Positions 1-9,959 of a DNA stretch of 64,000 nt are shown here, one piece after another. Origin of the DNA: Maniola hyperantus. Taxonomy: Eukaryota > Arthropoda > Insecta > Lepidoptera > Nymphalidae. The DNA is taken from the NCBI RefSeq assembly GCF_902806685.2, contig NC_048541.1, positions 14,022,662-14,086,661 on the forward strand, in the 5' to 3' direction. The translations under genes were made by a program, and so were the position numbers. Each line of letters starts with the position of its first letter. The stretch's first letter is position 1. A model generated the notes under the pieces. It was not told the DNA's origin and did no database searches. It worked only from the letters and a program-made list of their open reading frames with translations.

Positions 1-933
1 CATCATCTACGCTAATGATAGCTTCGCTCTCTGACAGTACTGTGAAGTCGCTTAAGCTGTGGTGGCAATATTGCATCGAGAACAACATTGACGTATTCGA
101 GCCCTCGAAAAAATCATACTTACATTCCTAATAGTAGTTGTGCGTATGGCAGTCTAAATCCTCACCGTTCTGCTTTGTCAGCATTTATATTTATAACATC
201 GGCTGAGACGAGTGTGTGAAGCGCCCTCTTAAAGGTGCATACAAATCGAGGCCTATAAAATCCAATTACTCGAGCACTTGGGATCCACAAGTAGTTTTAA
301 ACTTTATTTCAACATGGTTCCCTAATACCGAGCTTATCCTCGAAAAGGCCACGAATTAACTTGTAGTCTCCTTAGCACTCGGTACCTGCCTCTTATCAAG
401 CTCGACAATATCAAGTTTTCCGAGACCGGTGCCAAAATAATGATAACAGACATCATAGAAACGTCTGCACCTGGTAGAGATCGACCAGTTTTGTGCCTGC
501 CATACTTAAGACAAAATAAGTATTTGCCCAGCTAGTGTCCTTTCAGATTTTTTAGTATTTAAATTTACAGGTCAATAGAACAAAAAAAAAAAAAAAAAAG
601 AACTGTATATAGTATATACATACAGAAAAACTTATCACTAAAAAATTTATTAGTGATAAGTTCAGATTACATTTCTATAACTAGAAATATAAGACCTGAG
701 AGAACAAATACGCTCCTGTTAACACAGAAGCGATCATAATATAAAGCTGCGATAACGCAGTCCATCGGTAGATGGATGAAACAAGTCCGGTCAGAGAGCG
801 GTGTACACATCGCCGTAGGTATTCGGCCGCGAGCTCTGCTGACGTCATTATCAGAACTATTCGCAAGACCACAGGCTGGACTAGCTCCTCTGACTCTTTT
901 GCCCAATTCTACAACAAAATTATCCTGGACTAA
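1..933 (+). pseudogene. Degenerate tyrosine recombinase (DIRS-type retroelement integrase), broken
   Basis: Pieces of a tyrosine recombinase can be read in shifting plus-strand frames. An N-terminal core-binding region (about 3-125) reads SLSDSTVKSLKLWWQYC. A middle part (about 155-320) contains YGSLNPHRSALSAF and then TWDPQVVLNFISTWFPN. A part near 450-530 ends in KTSAPGRDQP-like residues. A C-terminal part (about 690-933) reads TIRKTTGWTSSSDSFAQFYN, whose tyrosine is in the expected catalytic place. Enzymes of this family cut and rejoin DNA through that tyrosine and mobilise DIRS-like retroelements. Several stops and frameshifts, plus a roughly 100-bp insertion, make it non-functional. The 5' end lies outside the window. 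DIRS versus another tyrosine-recombinase element cannot be settled without the missing reverse transcriptase. Confidence 0.75.
562..676. repeat. Insertion with poly-A run and perfect hairpin inside the recombinase relic
   Basis: This stretch interrupts recombinase similarity. It holds an A18 run (582-599), a 'gtatatagtatatac' palindrome and a hairpin at 629-662 whose arms are CTTATCACTA/TAGTGATAAG. The poly-A suggests a retroposed tail, but no target duplication was identified. Confidence 0.5.
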
Positions 934-1151
934 GGGGAATTCACCCGATCAGTAATCAAGTATCAATAAATTAAGATAAGACTTGATCAATATCATTGAT
1001 TAGGACAGTGAACTAGTTACTTAGATTAATAAGAACTAGGTACATATAATTATTAAAATACATAAGCCGATTTGTGTATTAATCATAAAATCTAAAATCA
1101 TAATAATAACAAATTATGCTTTTAATTCCAAAACTTTCTTCTCTTAACATC
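934..1151. other. AT-rich spacer, no gene seen
   Basis: There are no coding signatures. Short near-repeats of 'ttgatca' and 'aataatt' type occur, but nothing can be assigned. Confidence 0.5.
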
Positions 1152-1543
1152 TACAGTGTATAAAATCATATATGAATAATGAAGCAACGAATGTATAATA
1201 AATGATCAAACGAACTTCCAAGTGAAGTTCGATCATTATTATATGAGTTGCTTCATTAGAATATATGATCTCCCTCCCTCCCCGATGCATGGCTTATCCC
1301 AAATAATAGAAAGTTTTGTACAAGTTACACTACATACTCTAAAATAATGAGCTAAAGCCGAGGCGTCGTAGTGGGGGCGAGTACGCCGGAAATACGTTTT
1401 GAATTGTTTTAAAATAAATCTTTAAAATTGTGCGAGGTTACCAAGTAAATAGGGAAACTACAGTGTATAAAATCATATATTCTAATGAAGCAACTCATAT
1501 AATAATGATCGAACTTCACTTGGAAGTTCGTTTGATCATTTAT
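1152..1543. repeat. Palindromic element with perfect 72-bp inverted repeat
   Basis: Positions 1198-1269 are, by eye, the exact reverse complement of 1472-1543, with about 200 bp between. Within 1166-1270 the sequence also folds on itself around 'gaacttccaagtgaagttc'. The motif 'cagtgtataaaatcatata' occurs directly at about 1153 and 1460. This looks like two copies of a foldback MITE, or one palindromic element partly duplicated in inverse orientation. No terminal target duplication was seen. Confidence 0.65.
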
Positions 1544-1639
1544 AATCAGTCAAAAAAAGATGCGTGGTGTGTGGTACCAAAATGGACTCCACTCAGCATT
1601 TACTGCGCCTGCAATAAGATGGTAGTAGTACATCACAGA

Positions 1640-1762
1640 GGCCTATATTGCCTGGCCAGCAGAGCCACTGGATTTAGGCGGCGCAAGACCGTGGCGTGTG
1701 GAAGTCCCTACAAGAGACCTATGTCCAGCAGTGGACGTCTGTTGGTTGATGATGATGATATT
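1640..1762 (+). mobile_element. RTE-type LINE, 3' end only
   Basis: The sequence matches the last coding bases of the RTE reverse-transcriptase ORF seen at 5590-5905 and 26410-26662: 'gcggcgcaagaccgtgg' followed by 'cagcagtggacgtctgttgg'. It ends in a (GAT)n tail at about 1748-1762. The rest of the element is missing, which is typical 5' truncation. Confidence 0.75.
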
Positions 1763-2290
1763 GCCTTAGTCACCTTGTACGACACTCGCGGGAAGAGAAA
1801 GGGTGGTGCCAACTGTATTCTGATCTGCATCACCACACGACACGTTCATATAGATAGGTATAATGAAAACAAGCTTTAATTCTGTAGAGTTAATTTTCAT
1901 ACAGTTCAGAACAATGGATTAACTTAGTTAACTCGGTCCGTTAGATAACTCGCAGGTGAAGCTACTCCGGGCTGGATCCCGAGATGTTGCAGTTAACAGT
2001 TAATTTGCATACACCACCGAGCGCAGATATGATTTCATTTAGCTGCGGTCTTAATGAATTCTTGTAATTAGGTTTGCTCTAGAACACTTGTTCTACATAT
2101 ACTTATTATTTTCTTCATAAAATAATTCTTCTTAAACTGTTTGTTATTGAAATTGTTATAATAAAAATATTTATTAATTCCATGACAAGTTACCCTTTGA
2201 TTGCGATCTCACATTTTGAGAATATTATGGCCAATTCTCAGGCTTGCAGGTTTCACCACGATAATTAATTCTTTACCGTAAAAGCAAGTG
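1763..2290. other. No gene seen; AT-rich with one short repeat-like block
   Basis: Positions 1766-1850 contain a 'cgggaagagaaagggtgg' block that resembles LINE 3' untranslated sequence, but I cannot place it. The remainder is AT-rich and noncoding. Confidence 0.4.
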
Positions 2291-2581
2291 ATTGCATAAA
2301 AATGTATATCCTCTGTATCCTCTAGGTCACGAGCCAACAAACAGGGTAACCAGTCCCAAATTCATGAACGTGGACAAACTACTAAATCCACTGAACCTAC
2401 CACCAAGTTCACTGAATCTACATCTAAATCCACTGTGTCTATTTACTAAGCCAACGGGTAACCAGCCCCAAATGCATGGCTACAAAATAATTCCTACAGA
2501 TTTTCGATGGGTCACTGATAGCTGCATTTACCTTTCTACCTTAGGTAGTACCTATCCTACTAATCTTAAATCTATATGTAT
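2291..2581. repeat. Imperfect short direct repeat in noncoding DNA
   Basis: 'gggtaaccagtcccaaattc' near 2345 and 'gggtaaccagccccaaatgc' near 2455 are imperfect copies, with 'ccactgaacc/tccactgtgtc' motifs between them. An open frame here has no recognisable protein character. Confidence 0.4.
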
Positions 2582-2811
2582 ATAAAAGGAAAAGGTGACT
2601 GACTGACTGACTGACTGACTGACTGACTGATCTATCAACGCACAGCTCAAACTACTGGACGGATCGGGCTGAAATTTGGCATGCAGATAGCTATTATGAC
2701 GTAGCCATCCGCTAAGAAAGGATTTTTGAAAATTCCACTCCTAAGGGGGTGAAATAGGGCTTTGAAATTTTGTAGTCCACGCGGACGAAGTCGCGAGCAT
2801 AAGCTAGTATT
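2582..2811 (-). mobile_element. REP-2 interspersed repeat with (GACT)n tail
   Basis: Read on the minus strand it starts 'actagcttatgctcgcgact' and ends in (AGTC)n at 2597-2630, after 'tttgagctgtgcgttgatag'. It matches 5214-5422. In Lepidoptera such units with tetranucleotide tails have been linked to RTE retrotransposon 3' ends; this assignment is from family knowledge. Confidence 0.75.
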
Positions 2812-3394
2812 CCAATAAAAATGCTCTTCTATAATTCCGCTGAATGCATTATTCCTAAGTCTACTAATTCTACATGATACACACACATTAACATTGGTTC
2901 GTGCGCGTGAGAATAGAGAGTGCACATATTGTATTGTGTTAAAAACGCACACACTTATTGTGATCTGCGTATATAGTCGGTTAATTCTAATAATTGACAT
3001 TATACTTAATGGCCGAAATTTGACCTTCGCGTTTATGACTAACATAATATAATTATATACCAAGACGATAGGTACTTGAGTAAGCTAATTATTATTATTG
3101 TTAGCGCCGTAACTTCAATTAACCTAGCTTGTAAGTTCCAATACACGATTTAAATTAATGTAATTGCGTGTTCTAGGGTTTATTCATTTCCTATGGAAAT
3201 AGCTAATCTAGATCTGATAAAACTATGACTTTTTCAATGTCATGTAACTTAACTAATCTAATTCCAAACTCGAGTTGTTATCCTTGCCTATTATTATTTG
3301 TTTTGACATACTAATCGTATTTCATGTTATTTATCAACTTGTTTTTGTAAAAAATAGTACCTACTCTAAATTCGTTCATATTTTCTGCCTTTTT
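2812..3394. other. No gene seen
   Basis: AT-rich sequence. I found no coding signature and no repeat shared with the rest of the window. Confidence 0.4.
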
Positions 3395-3608
3395 TGTTCA
3401 GATACAAGTTAGCCCTTGACTGCAATCTCACCTGGTGGTAAGTAATGATGCAGTCTTAGATGGAAACGGGCTAGCCTGGAAGGGGTATGGCAGTTTTTAT
3501 CAACCTTTGGATTCTACACGGCATCGTACCAGAACGCTAAATCGCTTGGCGGCACGGCTTTGCCGGTAGGGTTGTAACTAGCCACGGCTGAAGCCTCCCA
3601 CCAGACAA
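3395..3608 (-). mobile_element. SINE-C, body without tRNA-like head
   Basis: On the minus strand it reads 'tctggtgggaggcttc', then 'aagccgtgccgccaagcg' and 'accaccaggtgagattgcag'. It matches 19527-19850, 50853-51188 and 52321-52545. The tRNA-like head is absent, so it is 5' truncated. Confidence 0.8.
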
Positions 3609-3631
3609 AATAAAATAACAATCTACCTATT

Positions 3632-3718
3632 TTATAAGGTTTTTTAGGGTTCCGTACCTCAAAAGGAAAAACGGAACCCTTATAGGATCACTTTGTTGTT
3701 TGTCTGTCTGTCTGTCTC

Positions 3719-3763
<45 letters not shown>

Positions 3764-4124
3764 CTGTCAAGAAACCTACAGGGTACTTCCCGTTGACCTA
3801 GAATCATGAAATTTGGCAGGTAGGTAGGTAGATCTTATAGCTGACATTTGGGGAAAAATCTGAAAACCGTGAATTTAGGGTTAGATCACACAAAAAAAAA
3901 TTAAATTGTGGTCATGAACTAATAATTAGTATTTTCAACTTTCGAAGTGAGTGACTATATCAAGTGGGGTATCATATGAAAGGTCTTCACCTGTACATTC
4001 TAAAACATATTTATTATTTATTTTTATGCATCATAGTTTTTGAATTATCTTGCAAAATATCGAAAAAATACGACTGTAATACGGAACCCTCATTGCGCGA
4101 GCCTGACTCGCACTTGGCCGTTTT
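3632..4124 (+). mobile_element. REP-3 interspersed repeat, near full length
   Basis: It begins 'agggttccgtacctcaaaag', passes through a (TGTC)n microsatellite (about 3702-3770) and 'cttcccgttgacctagaatc', and ends 'gactcgcacttggccg'. This is the best full-length copy in the window of a very common lepidopteran repeat. It has no ORF and its class is uncertain. Confidence 0.8.
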
Positions 4125-4333
4125 TTTTAATTCCAGTAAAATTTCTTGAAATCTTTAGTAGCTGGGAAACCCATAGATATTTTAGAAAGAACCAAGACAC
4201 AAAATTTCTAGTTGCTAAGTCCACCAGTAGACTGCACTAACGGTTTGAGCGTAAGCGTGTAAGTATACGTTGAAAACTTGGTTACTCAATTCCACCTTTT
4301 ACATCTAAATATAGATTTATCAGTTTATCTGAC

Positions 4334-4545
4334 TACTAGCTAATGCCCACGACGTCGTCCGTGTGGATTAATTTAAAAAAAATCCCGTAGGATCTCTTTG
4401 ATTTTCCGGAATAAAAGTAGCCTATATCACTTTCGAGGTCTTCAATTATATCCATGTAAAAATCAGGTCAATCTGTTGCTCCGTTGCAGCGTGATTGAAG
4501 GACAAACCAAGAAACCAAGACTTTCGCATCTATAATATGGGTAGT
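4334..4545 (+). mobile_element. REP-1 interspersed repeat
   Basis: It carries 'actagctaatgcccacgac', 'gattttccggaataaaagta', 'ccgttgcagcgtgattgaag' and the 3' end 'actttcgcatctataata'. It is a member of the family also seen at 9672, 13561, 32622 and 49190. Confidence 0.8.
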
Positions 4546-4598
4546 GATGGGTAGTGATAACATGGGTAGGTAATCGTTTGTTTAACATCTAATAAGTC

Positions 4599-4763
4599 CA
4601 GTGGCATGCACAGAGTTTGAAGCCAGGGTAAGCATTAGTAAGATAGGCCTTAGATACACCTTATATAGACCTGCTAAATGGCAGGTCATAAAGAAAAATG
4701 AGCACTGGTCATTTCAACTAGGGTAAGCAGTACTTTCATGCTTCTATGAATTGCACGCCACTA
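4599..4763. mobile_element. hAT-type MITE (CAGTGGCRTGCA) with perfect 8-bp target duplication
   Basis: The terminal inverted repeats are CAGTGGCATGCA and TGCACGCCACTA reversed. AATAAGTC is present on both sides (4591-4598 and 4764-4771), the 8-bp duplication expected of hAT transposases. A second copy lies at 18121-18262 in the opposite orientation. There is no ORF, so it is non-autonomous. Confidence 0.85.
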
Positions 4764-4804
4764 AATAAGTCCATCTCTATGTAAAGGGGCTCCCATACAA
4801 CAAG

Positions 4805-4880
4805 TGATTTTTCGCTCGTTTTTATTGATGATACGGAACACTTCATGCGCTAGTCCGACTCGCACTTGGTCGGTTTTGAC
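4805..4880 (+). mobile_element. REP-3, 3' end fragment
   Basis: Only the 3' portion remains: 'gatacggaacacttcatgcg' followed by 'gactcgcacttggtcggttt'. Confidence 0.65.
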
Positions 4881-5213
4881 TTGTTCATGGCTTATCTAAT
4901 GAACTGGTCTTAATTAAATGTAGCACTGAGTCACAAGAAATGGAAAAAGTTGTGGGAAGCAGTTGGTCCGTACACAAATAGCAGAAATGCTTGGATATCA
5001 AATATTGGATCTATTAAAGCGAATGGTTCTATATATAGCACTGTAGTCTAACTAAAAGCTGCAATTAGTATTCATCCTTTGTACCTAGGTAACTGTGCGA
5101 ATCATTAACAGGAAGTTCGAATTAATTGTGAACCATTGTTCCTTGGTATGTATTGTATATTGTACCTATTTTCCTTTCAAAACAATGATAGTTCAGTCGT
5201 TAAGACTTTGACT
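4881..5213. other. No gene seen
   Basis: AT-rich sequence without coding signature or recognised repeat. Confidence 0.4.
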
Positions 5214-5422
5214 TATAAAAGGAAAAGACGACTGACTGACTGATCTATAAACGCACAGCTCAAACTACTGGACGGATCGGGCTTAAATTTGGCATGCAGA
5301 TAGCTTTTATGACGTAAGCACCCGCTAAGAAAGGATTTTTGAAAATTCTACCCCTAAGGGGGTGAAATAGGTGTTTGAAATTGTGTATAGTCCACGCGGA
5401 CTAAGTCGCGTGCATAAGCTAG
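5214..5422 (-). mobile_element. REP-2 interspersed repeat with short GACT tail
   Basis: It closely matches 2582-2811, including 'ctactggacggatcgggct' and 'tagtccacgcggactaagtc'. The GACT tail is shorter (about three units). Confidence 0.75.
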
Positions 5423-5585
5423 TGTCAAATATTAGGCTATGGTGACGTAAAATAAAAGAAAAATTGGGCTACTTAAAGGCTAGGTACCTGCGTCAAATAT
5501 ACTAACATTGATTGACGCCTGCCAGTGACCTCAAAGCCTCGATATTTTGTTAGAAGTTCCCTAACTGTCGTGAACTGTGGCGTAG
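5423..5585. repeat. REP-6 repeat copy
   Basis: The pattern 'caaatattaggctatggtga' ... 'tgacgcctgccagtg' ... 'ctaactgtcgtgaactgtgg' recurs at 22320-22500 and 39015-39245. Class unknown. Confidence 0.55.
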
Positions 5586-5589
5586 GTAT

Positions 5590-5905
5590 ATCATCATCAT
5601 CATTATCAACCAATAGACGTCCACAGCTGGACAAAGGTCTCTTGTAGGGACTTCCACACGCAACGGTCTTGCGCCTCCTGAATCCAGCGGCTCCCTGCGA
5701 CTCGTCTGATGTCATCCGTCCACCTAGTAAGGGGTCTTCCAACTCTGCGTCTTCCGGTGCGAGGTTGCCATTTCAGCACCTTGGGACCCCAACGTCTATC
5801 GGTTGTACGTTGTGCCCTGCCCATTGCCACTTCAGCTTCACCGTAGGTACCCACATACTTAAACCATTTTCTTTCATTTATAAGACTCTGGCACCTGGTC
5901 ACTGA
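5590..5905 (-). mobile_element. RTE-type LINE, C-terminal ORF end and tail
   Basis: The minus strand encodes the C-terminal end of an RTE-clade endonuclease/reverse-transcriptase polyprotein. Readable pieces are RRVGRPLTRWTDDIRRVAGS, WIQEAQDR and LQETFVQLWTSIG, followed by a (GAT)n tail at about 5591-5609. This protein copies the element's RNA into DNA at new sites. Here only about 95 residues are left, preceded by frame-disrupted sequence, so the copy is dead. Family assignment rests on the G-R-P-x-x-R-W-x-D-D motif and on matches to the copies at 26410 and 53253. Confidence 0.8.
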
Positions 5906-6098
5906 AAATCAGCGTTGGGGCGTGTGGTACCTCAGATATTTGCTCTAGAGTCTAGAGGTTTGTGTCTGAGGGGCCCGACGTCTCAACACAAGCTGAGTGG
6001 CCTACCTGTTCGAGGTGTTGCACTGGTACAGGACGATATTGCCTATACCATGTACCACCTATATACCTCGAATAAACATTATTCTATTCTATTCTAGT
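5906..6098 (+). mobile_element. LINE-like 3' end with (ATTCT)n tail
   Basis: Noncoding sequence ends 'cctcgaataaacattattct', then ATTCT repeats (about 6077-6098). The AATAAA followed by a pentamer tail is typical of a retroposed LINE 3' untranslated region. The clade is not identified. Confidence 0.45.
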
Positions 6099-6260
6099 AT
6101 CTTCCTACAGCAAGTGCAATAAAGACATCAATTAGTTGATAGGTACCGACGTTACTGTGTCGAGGTAACTGGAATTAACAACACGGTTGCAACAATTATG
6201 AACAATTTAGTGTAGATTGCTGATCAATAGAGTTGTTCCCTTGTACTTTATGTTGTCTTT

Positions 6261-6604
6261 AGGGACTGGGATGTGATTTTTTGATAGCGGTAGATTATGG
6301 AGCAAGAATTAATTTTAAAAAATTATTAAGAAAAAAAACATGATTTTTAATTATTATTAATATAATTAATTATCAACGTCAAGCTGTGCGGAAAGCGAAA
6401 TGAAAAATAGTAATTGTCGTTTACGCATTGTGTCATTACTCGCTTACCGTACAGCGTGACATTGATAATTAATTTTGTTAAAAATAAGTACTGTCACTTA
6501 TGATTTTTTTTTAAATAATTATTCTCTTTAATAATTAAATCTATAAATTACCTACCATTATACAAAAAAAATCGCATCATTTTATGACCACAGTCCAAGT
6601 CCCT
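6261..6604. mobile_element. AT-rich MITE with AGGGACTGG-like ends
   Basis: The ends are AGGGACTGGGATGTGATTTT and, reversed, AGGGACTTGGACTGTGG. Internal 'attaattatcaa/ttgataattaat' and 'gctgtgcgg/ccgtacagc' pairs make the whole a large imperfect palindrome. No ORF. Confidence 0.6.
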
Positions 6605-6749
6605 ATTCTAGTTTTGTACCAGCAAACAATTACTTTTAATTAGCTCGTCATATTGTCTTAAAACTTTTGTATTGTTAAATTTGTATTTGATGTATATGAT
6701 TAGCTGTTAGTGATCCAAATAAATGAAAAAAAAAAAAAAAAAAAAAAAC
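6605..6749 (+). mobile_element. Retroposed 3' end with A22 tail
   Basis: 'gtgatccaaataaatg' precedes an A22 run (6727-6748). The AATAAA signal just before poly-A indicates a copied RNA 3' end, most likely a LINE fragment. Confidence 0.5.
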
Positions 6750-6904
6750 AAGGCCATTTCAAAGAGAATAAACACTGTTATACATAAACTGTTTTAAAAT
6801 ATCTTGGCTATATTTGGCTATACTGTTCAACACCTAGCCAAAGGTCCGTATATATTCTTGAAAAACCTCCTTTATTTTATCCTTTCTAAGTACGTTCACT
6901 AAAG

Positions 6905-7090
6905 TAAAGTACGCGCCAAAAGTGATGAACATCGAACTTTAGAAGCAATTAGCAGATTTGTAGAGCACTGTCTCGGTCGTTGAGTCCGACTAAACGTCAT
7001 ATAATGGGTATGAGTGACAGAGACAACGCTCTACAAACCTGGAATGTAATTCTTAAGGCCGATGTTCATCACTTTCTTCCGCGTACTGTA
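6905..7090. mobile_element. TA1 MITE (Tc1/mariner-like, TA-flanked)
   Basis: It is a palindromic element of about 185 bp with ends related to TACAGTACGCGGC and inner arms 'gtagagcactgtctc' / 'gagacaacgctctac'. Four copies occur in the window (6905, 18467, 45793, 49440). TA at both ends fits a Tc1/mariner transposase. Confidence 0.75.
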
Positions 7091-7404
7091 GCTACTACCA
7101 TAATAATAAAATAATAAAATAAATAAAAAAGCTTTTATTATTCCTTACCATGCACATACATTTTGAATACTTAGTTTTTAATTTTATCTTATTTATCATT
7201 ATAATATTATTACAATTAGTTTTAATTTTTTTCTTATTGTTATAAATTATTTATTTATTTAAGTATCTAGTTATTTACAATTGCAGGTGCTACCTGGCTT
7301 GGACCCACTCACCAAATCTCTTAAATATTTTACATATTGTACATTTAATAGTTTACATGTAGTTATGTTTTTAGTAGGTAATTAGTAGGTGATTATATTG
7401 TGAC
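7091..7404. other. AT-rich, no gene seen
   Basis: There are runs of 'aataataaaa' and 'tttatta' and no coding signature. Confidence 0.4.
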
Positions 7405-7760
7405 TTTCTTGTAAGGACCGCCTTATGCGGTAAAAGCCTCCTCCAAGACTTTCCATCTGACCCGATCTCTCGCCAGCCTTGTCCAGACTCTCCCTGCTAC
7501 AATGGCACCGTCCCATCTAGTAAATGGTCTGCCTCGTTTCCTTTTCCTTCCAAGTGGGTACCAGTTGGTTGTTATTTTTGTTCATCTATCGTCCTTCAGT
7601 CTTTGCAGATGGCCAGCCCATTTCCATTTGGATTTAAGTAAAATCTTTTTTATGTCTTTTGCTTGGGTGCGGTGTTTTATTTCCGAATTCTTCATTCGAT
7701 CTTTTAGTTTGATTCCTAGATAGCTTCTCTCGATTCTTCTTTGCGTTTTGCGTTTTGCAT
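7405..7760 (-). mobile_element. RTE-type LINE, second subfamily, C-terminal end
   Basis: The minus strand encodes, with frameshifts, pieces such as ERSYLGIKLKDR, KWKWAGHL, RKRKRGRPFTRW and WTRLARDRVRWKVLEEAF. These correspond to the same C-terminal region as the copies at 53253-53698 and 5590-5905 but differ clearly in sequence, so this is another RTE subfamily. It is truncated and inactive. Confidence 0.7.
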
Positions 7761-8021
7761 TTTGTAAAGTTGTTTTAAAGAGCTACTACCATACTACTGA
7801 CTAAACATTAGACTATGTAAGACGCAAATAGGCTCCTGACCTTTTAATAAATCGTGCAGGTGATCACTTGACCGAGATGTGTCACCGCGCGGTTAAAAGC
7901 ATTTGACTCGACAATTGGTGTTAACTAACAAAGCAGGGGCTAATTGTATCTGAAGCGGCAGATGGATGCTATCTCGACTAGCGAACGCCCGCGGCTTTAC
8001 TCAGCAAAAATATTATTCCCT

Positions 8022-8172
8022 ACTAGCTTATGCTTGCAACTTCGTCCGCTTGCAAATTTCAAACCCCTACTCCACCGTCTTAAGGGTTGAATTTTCAAAG
8101 ATCGTTTCTTAGCGGAGTGAAAAGCTAGCAGACACACAGACACACTTTCGCATTTATCATATTAGTATGGAT
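8022..8172 (+). mobile_element. REP-2/REP-1 short repeat
   Basis: It starts 'actagcttatgcttgcaact' as REP-2 does and ends 'cactttcgcatttatcata' as REP-1 does. The middle is deleted or recombined. Confidence 0.65.
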
Positions 8173-8185
8173 GAATTTTTTTTTC

Positions 8186-8352
8186 AAAAGAATATTAGCC
8201 ATGTTAAATGACTAATATTCTCCTTTCCTCTCCAACTAAGCGTCAGGCTTGTGCTAGTAGTAGGTACGACAATAGTGCAACGGGTGGGGTTTGAACCGGC
8301 GACCTTCCGGTTTTCAGTCCACTCCTTTACCGGTTGAGCTATTGAGGCTCTG
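8186..8352 (-). mobile_element. SINE-B, tRNA-derived
   Basis: On the minus strand a tRNA-like head runs 'caatagctcaaccggtaaag' (A box) to 'ggttcaaaccccacccg' (B box), followed by a short body and tail 'agtcatttaacatggctaat'. Close copies are at 23800-23905 and 37986-38147. Confidence 0.8.
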
Positions 8353-8778
8353 TATGAGGTCTGAGGTCTGATATTCCGACAAAAGGAATCGTTCTTTGTG
8401 TAATACGTAATTAACAATAGCAGTTCGTGTAGCAAATGCCGACGCTCGCTAAGCGGAGGTGAGGCAGCTACCTAATCGCTTAACTTGCCTCATTAAAATT
8501 AACTTCCCGTGCGCCTCTCAGCTGCTTCGCATTCAAATAGTTTTAACTCGGTAAATGGTATTACGTTGTAGTTTTAATAGGTATTTACCCCTTTAAGGTA
8601 ACCACAGGCAACCGTGCGAACCACACAGGAGGTGCATTCTTCAGTAGAAATTCTACTAATGACAGTAATAAAATTTGGCTTCAAACATTGGCACCGATAA
8701 TTTTTTGCAGGATAGGTATTAGGTACTAACTAAATAACAAATCTTTGTATAATTCAGCTGCATTAACGTTTTCAGTAG
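8353..8778. other. No gene seen
   Basis: Mixed-composition noncoding sequence with no recognised repeat. Confidence 0.4.
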
Positions 8779-9086
8779 CTATGATAGCCTAGTAGTTAGA
8801 ACGTCCGCCTTCTAATCGGAGGTCGGGGATTCAATCCCGGGCACGCTCCTCTAACTTTTCGGAGCTATGTTCGTTTTAAGTAATTAAATATCACTTGCTT
8901 TAACGGTGAAGGAAAACATCGTGAGGAAACATGCATACCTGAGAGTTCTCCATAATGTTCTCAAGGGTGTGTGAAGTCTGCCAATCCGCACTTAGCCAGC
9001 AGCGTGTAAATTATGGCTAAAACCCTTCTCACTCTGAGAGCAGACCCGTGCTTTGTAGTGAGCCGGCGATGCGTTGATCATGATGA
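8779..9086 (+). mobile_element. SINE-A, tRNA-derived, near full length
   Basis: The tRNA-like head has 'gatagcctagtagttagaac' and B box 'ggggattcaatcccgg'. The body has 'ggaaaacatcgtgaggaaac' and 'gagagttctccataatgttc', and the end is 'gttgatcatgatga'. It is one of 15 copies or fragments here. Pol III promoter boxes are visible, but the anticodon arm is not that of a working tRNA. Confidence 0.85.
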
Positions 9087-9174
9087 ACGTTTTGAATTGC
9101 TGCGAATGCTTCATATGCCGCTTTTTGTAAATCACGTGGTCTCACGTACAAGGGATGGCTACGTTCTAAGGCTG

Positions 9175-9293
9175 AGATCTATAGAGCGCACTTTGATTGA
9201 GTCAAAACGAAACAGATTTATTTAAGAGATATACATCTGTCTCGTTTTAACTCTGTCTTAAGTCTAAGAAAAGTCAGAGTGAGCTCTATAGAT
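9175..9293. mobile_element. Short palindromic MITE
   Basis: The arms 'gatctatagagcgcact', 'gtcaaaacgaaacaga' and their inverted partners 'tctgtctcgttttaac', 'gagtgagctctatagat' fold the stretch into a hairpin of about 119 bp. Confidence 0.6.
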
Positions 9294-9671
9294 TTCACGC
9301 TTAATTTCACCTTTAGTGCGGAAAAGAAACCCAAGAAGAAAAGAAAGAAGAAGAATAAGTAAATAAGAAAAATAATATGTAATATGCGTAATATCGTACT
9401 ATGCGTAAATTACTGAGTGATAATATTGACTGTAGGTATAAGCCGCCATAGAAGGTCGTGAACTTAATTATAAAGGAACCAAAAATAGATCGCTTCTTGA
9501 GATTTAATTATTTTCGCGGGAACTTTATTTTCAAGCGATTGAAGCCTTAATATTCCAATAAAGCATTAATAATAATAATCTTATGCGATCAAAGATTTTG
9601 TATGTAAAGACTTTCTTATGATGTTTTTGGAATTTATAAGCTTTATGTTTTTATTCCAGAATTAGTACATA
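9294..9671. other. No gene seen
   Basis: Purine-rich at 9325-9380, then AT-rich. No coding signature. Confidence 0.4.
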
Positions 9672-9912
9672 CTAGCTGATGCCTGCGACTTCGTCCCAGT
9701 GGCATTAGGTTTTTAAAAATCCCGTGGGAACTCTTTAATTTTCCGGGATGAAAAGTAGCCTATGTCACTCTCCAGGTCTTTATCTATACCCATGCAAAAA
9801 TCACGTCAATCCGTTGCACTGTTGCGACGTGATTGAAGGACAAACCAAACAAACATAGACACTTTCGCATTTACAATAAGGGTACTGAAATAAGGGTACT
9901 AAAGTAAGGGTA
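9672..9912 (+). mobile_element. REP-1 interspersed repeat
   Basis: A near complete copy: 'actagctgatgcctgcgact', 'aatcccgtgggaactc', 'cacgtcaatccgttgcac' and 'actttcgcatttacaata'. It is followed by a small 'taagggtact' tandem (about 9877-9918). Confidence 0.8.
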
Positions 9913-9959
9913 CTGATAACGTAAGGTTCTTACTTCTTTTACTAAATAATTAATTTAGA

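Noticed and set aside
667..906. 79-codon minus-strand frame
   Set aside because: It is the antisense shadow of the tyrosine-recombinase C-terminal region read on the plus strand.
1430..1879. 149-codon open frame on the plus strand
   Set aside because: It runs through the inverted repeat at 1472-1543 and an RTE LINE 3' end in the wrong frame, so it is a chance frame.
2292..2585. 97-codon open frame
   Set aside because: It is low in information, made of an imperfect direct repeat, and shows no family similarity.
8270..8345. tRNA-like sequence with A and B boxes
   Set aside because: It continues into a repeated body found in three other places, and the anticodon arm is not convincing. It is a SINE head, not a tRNA gene.
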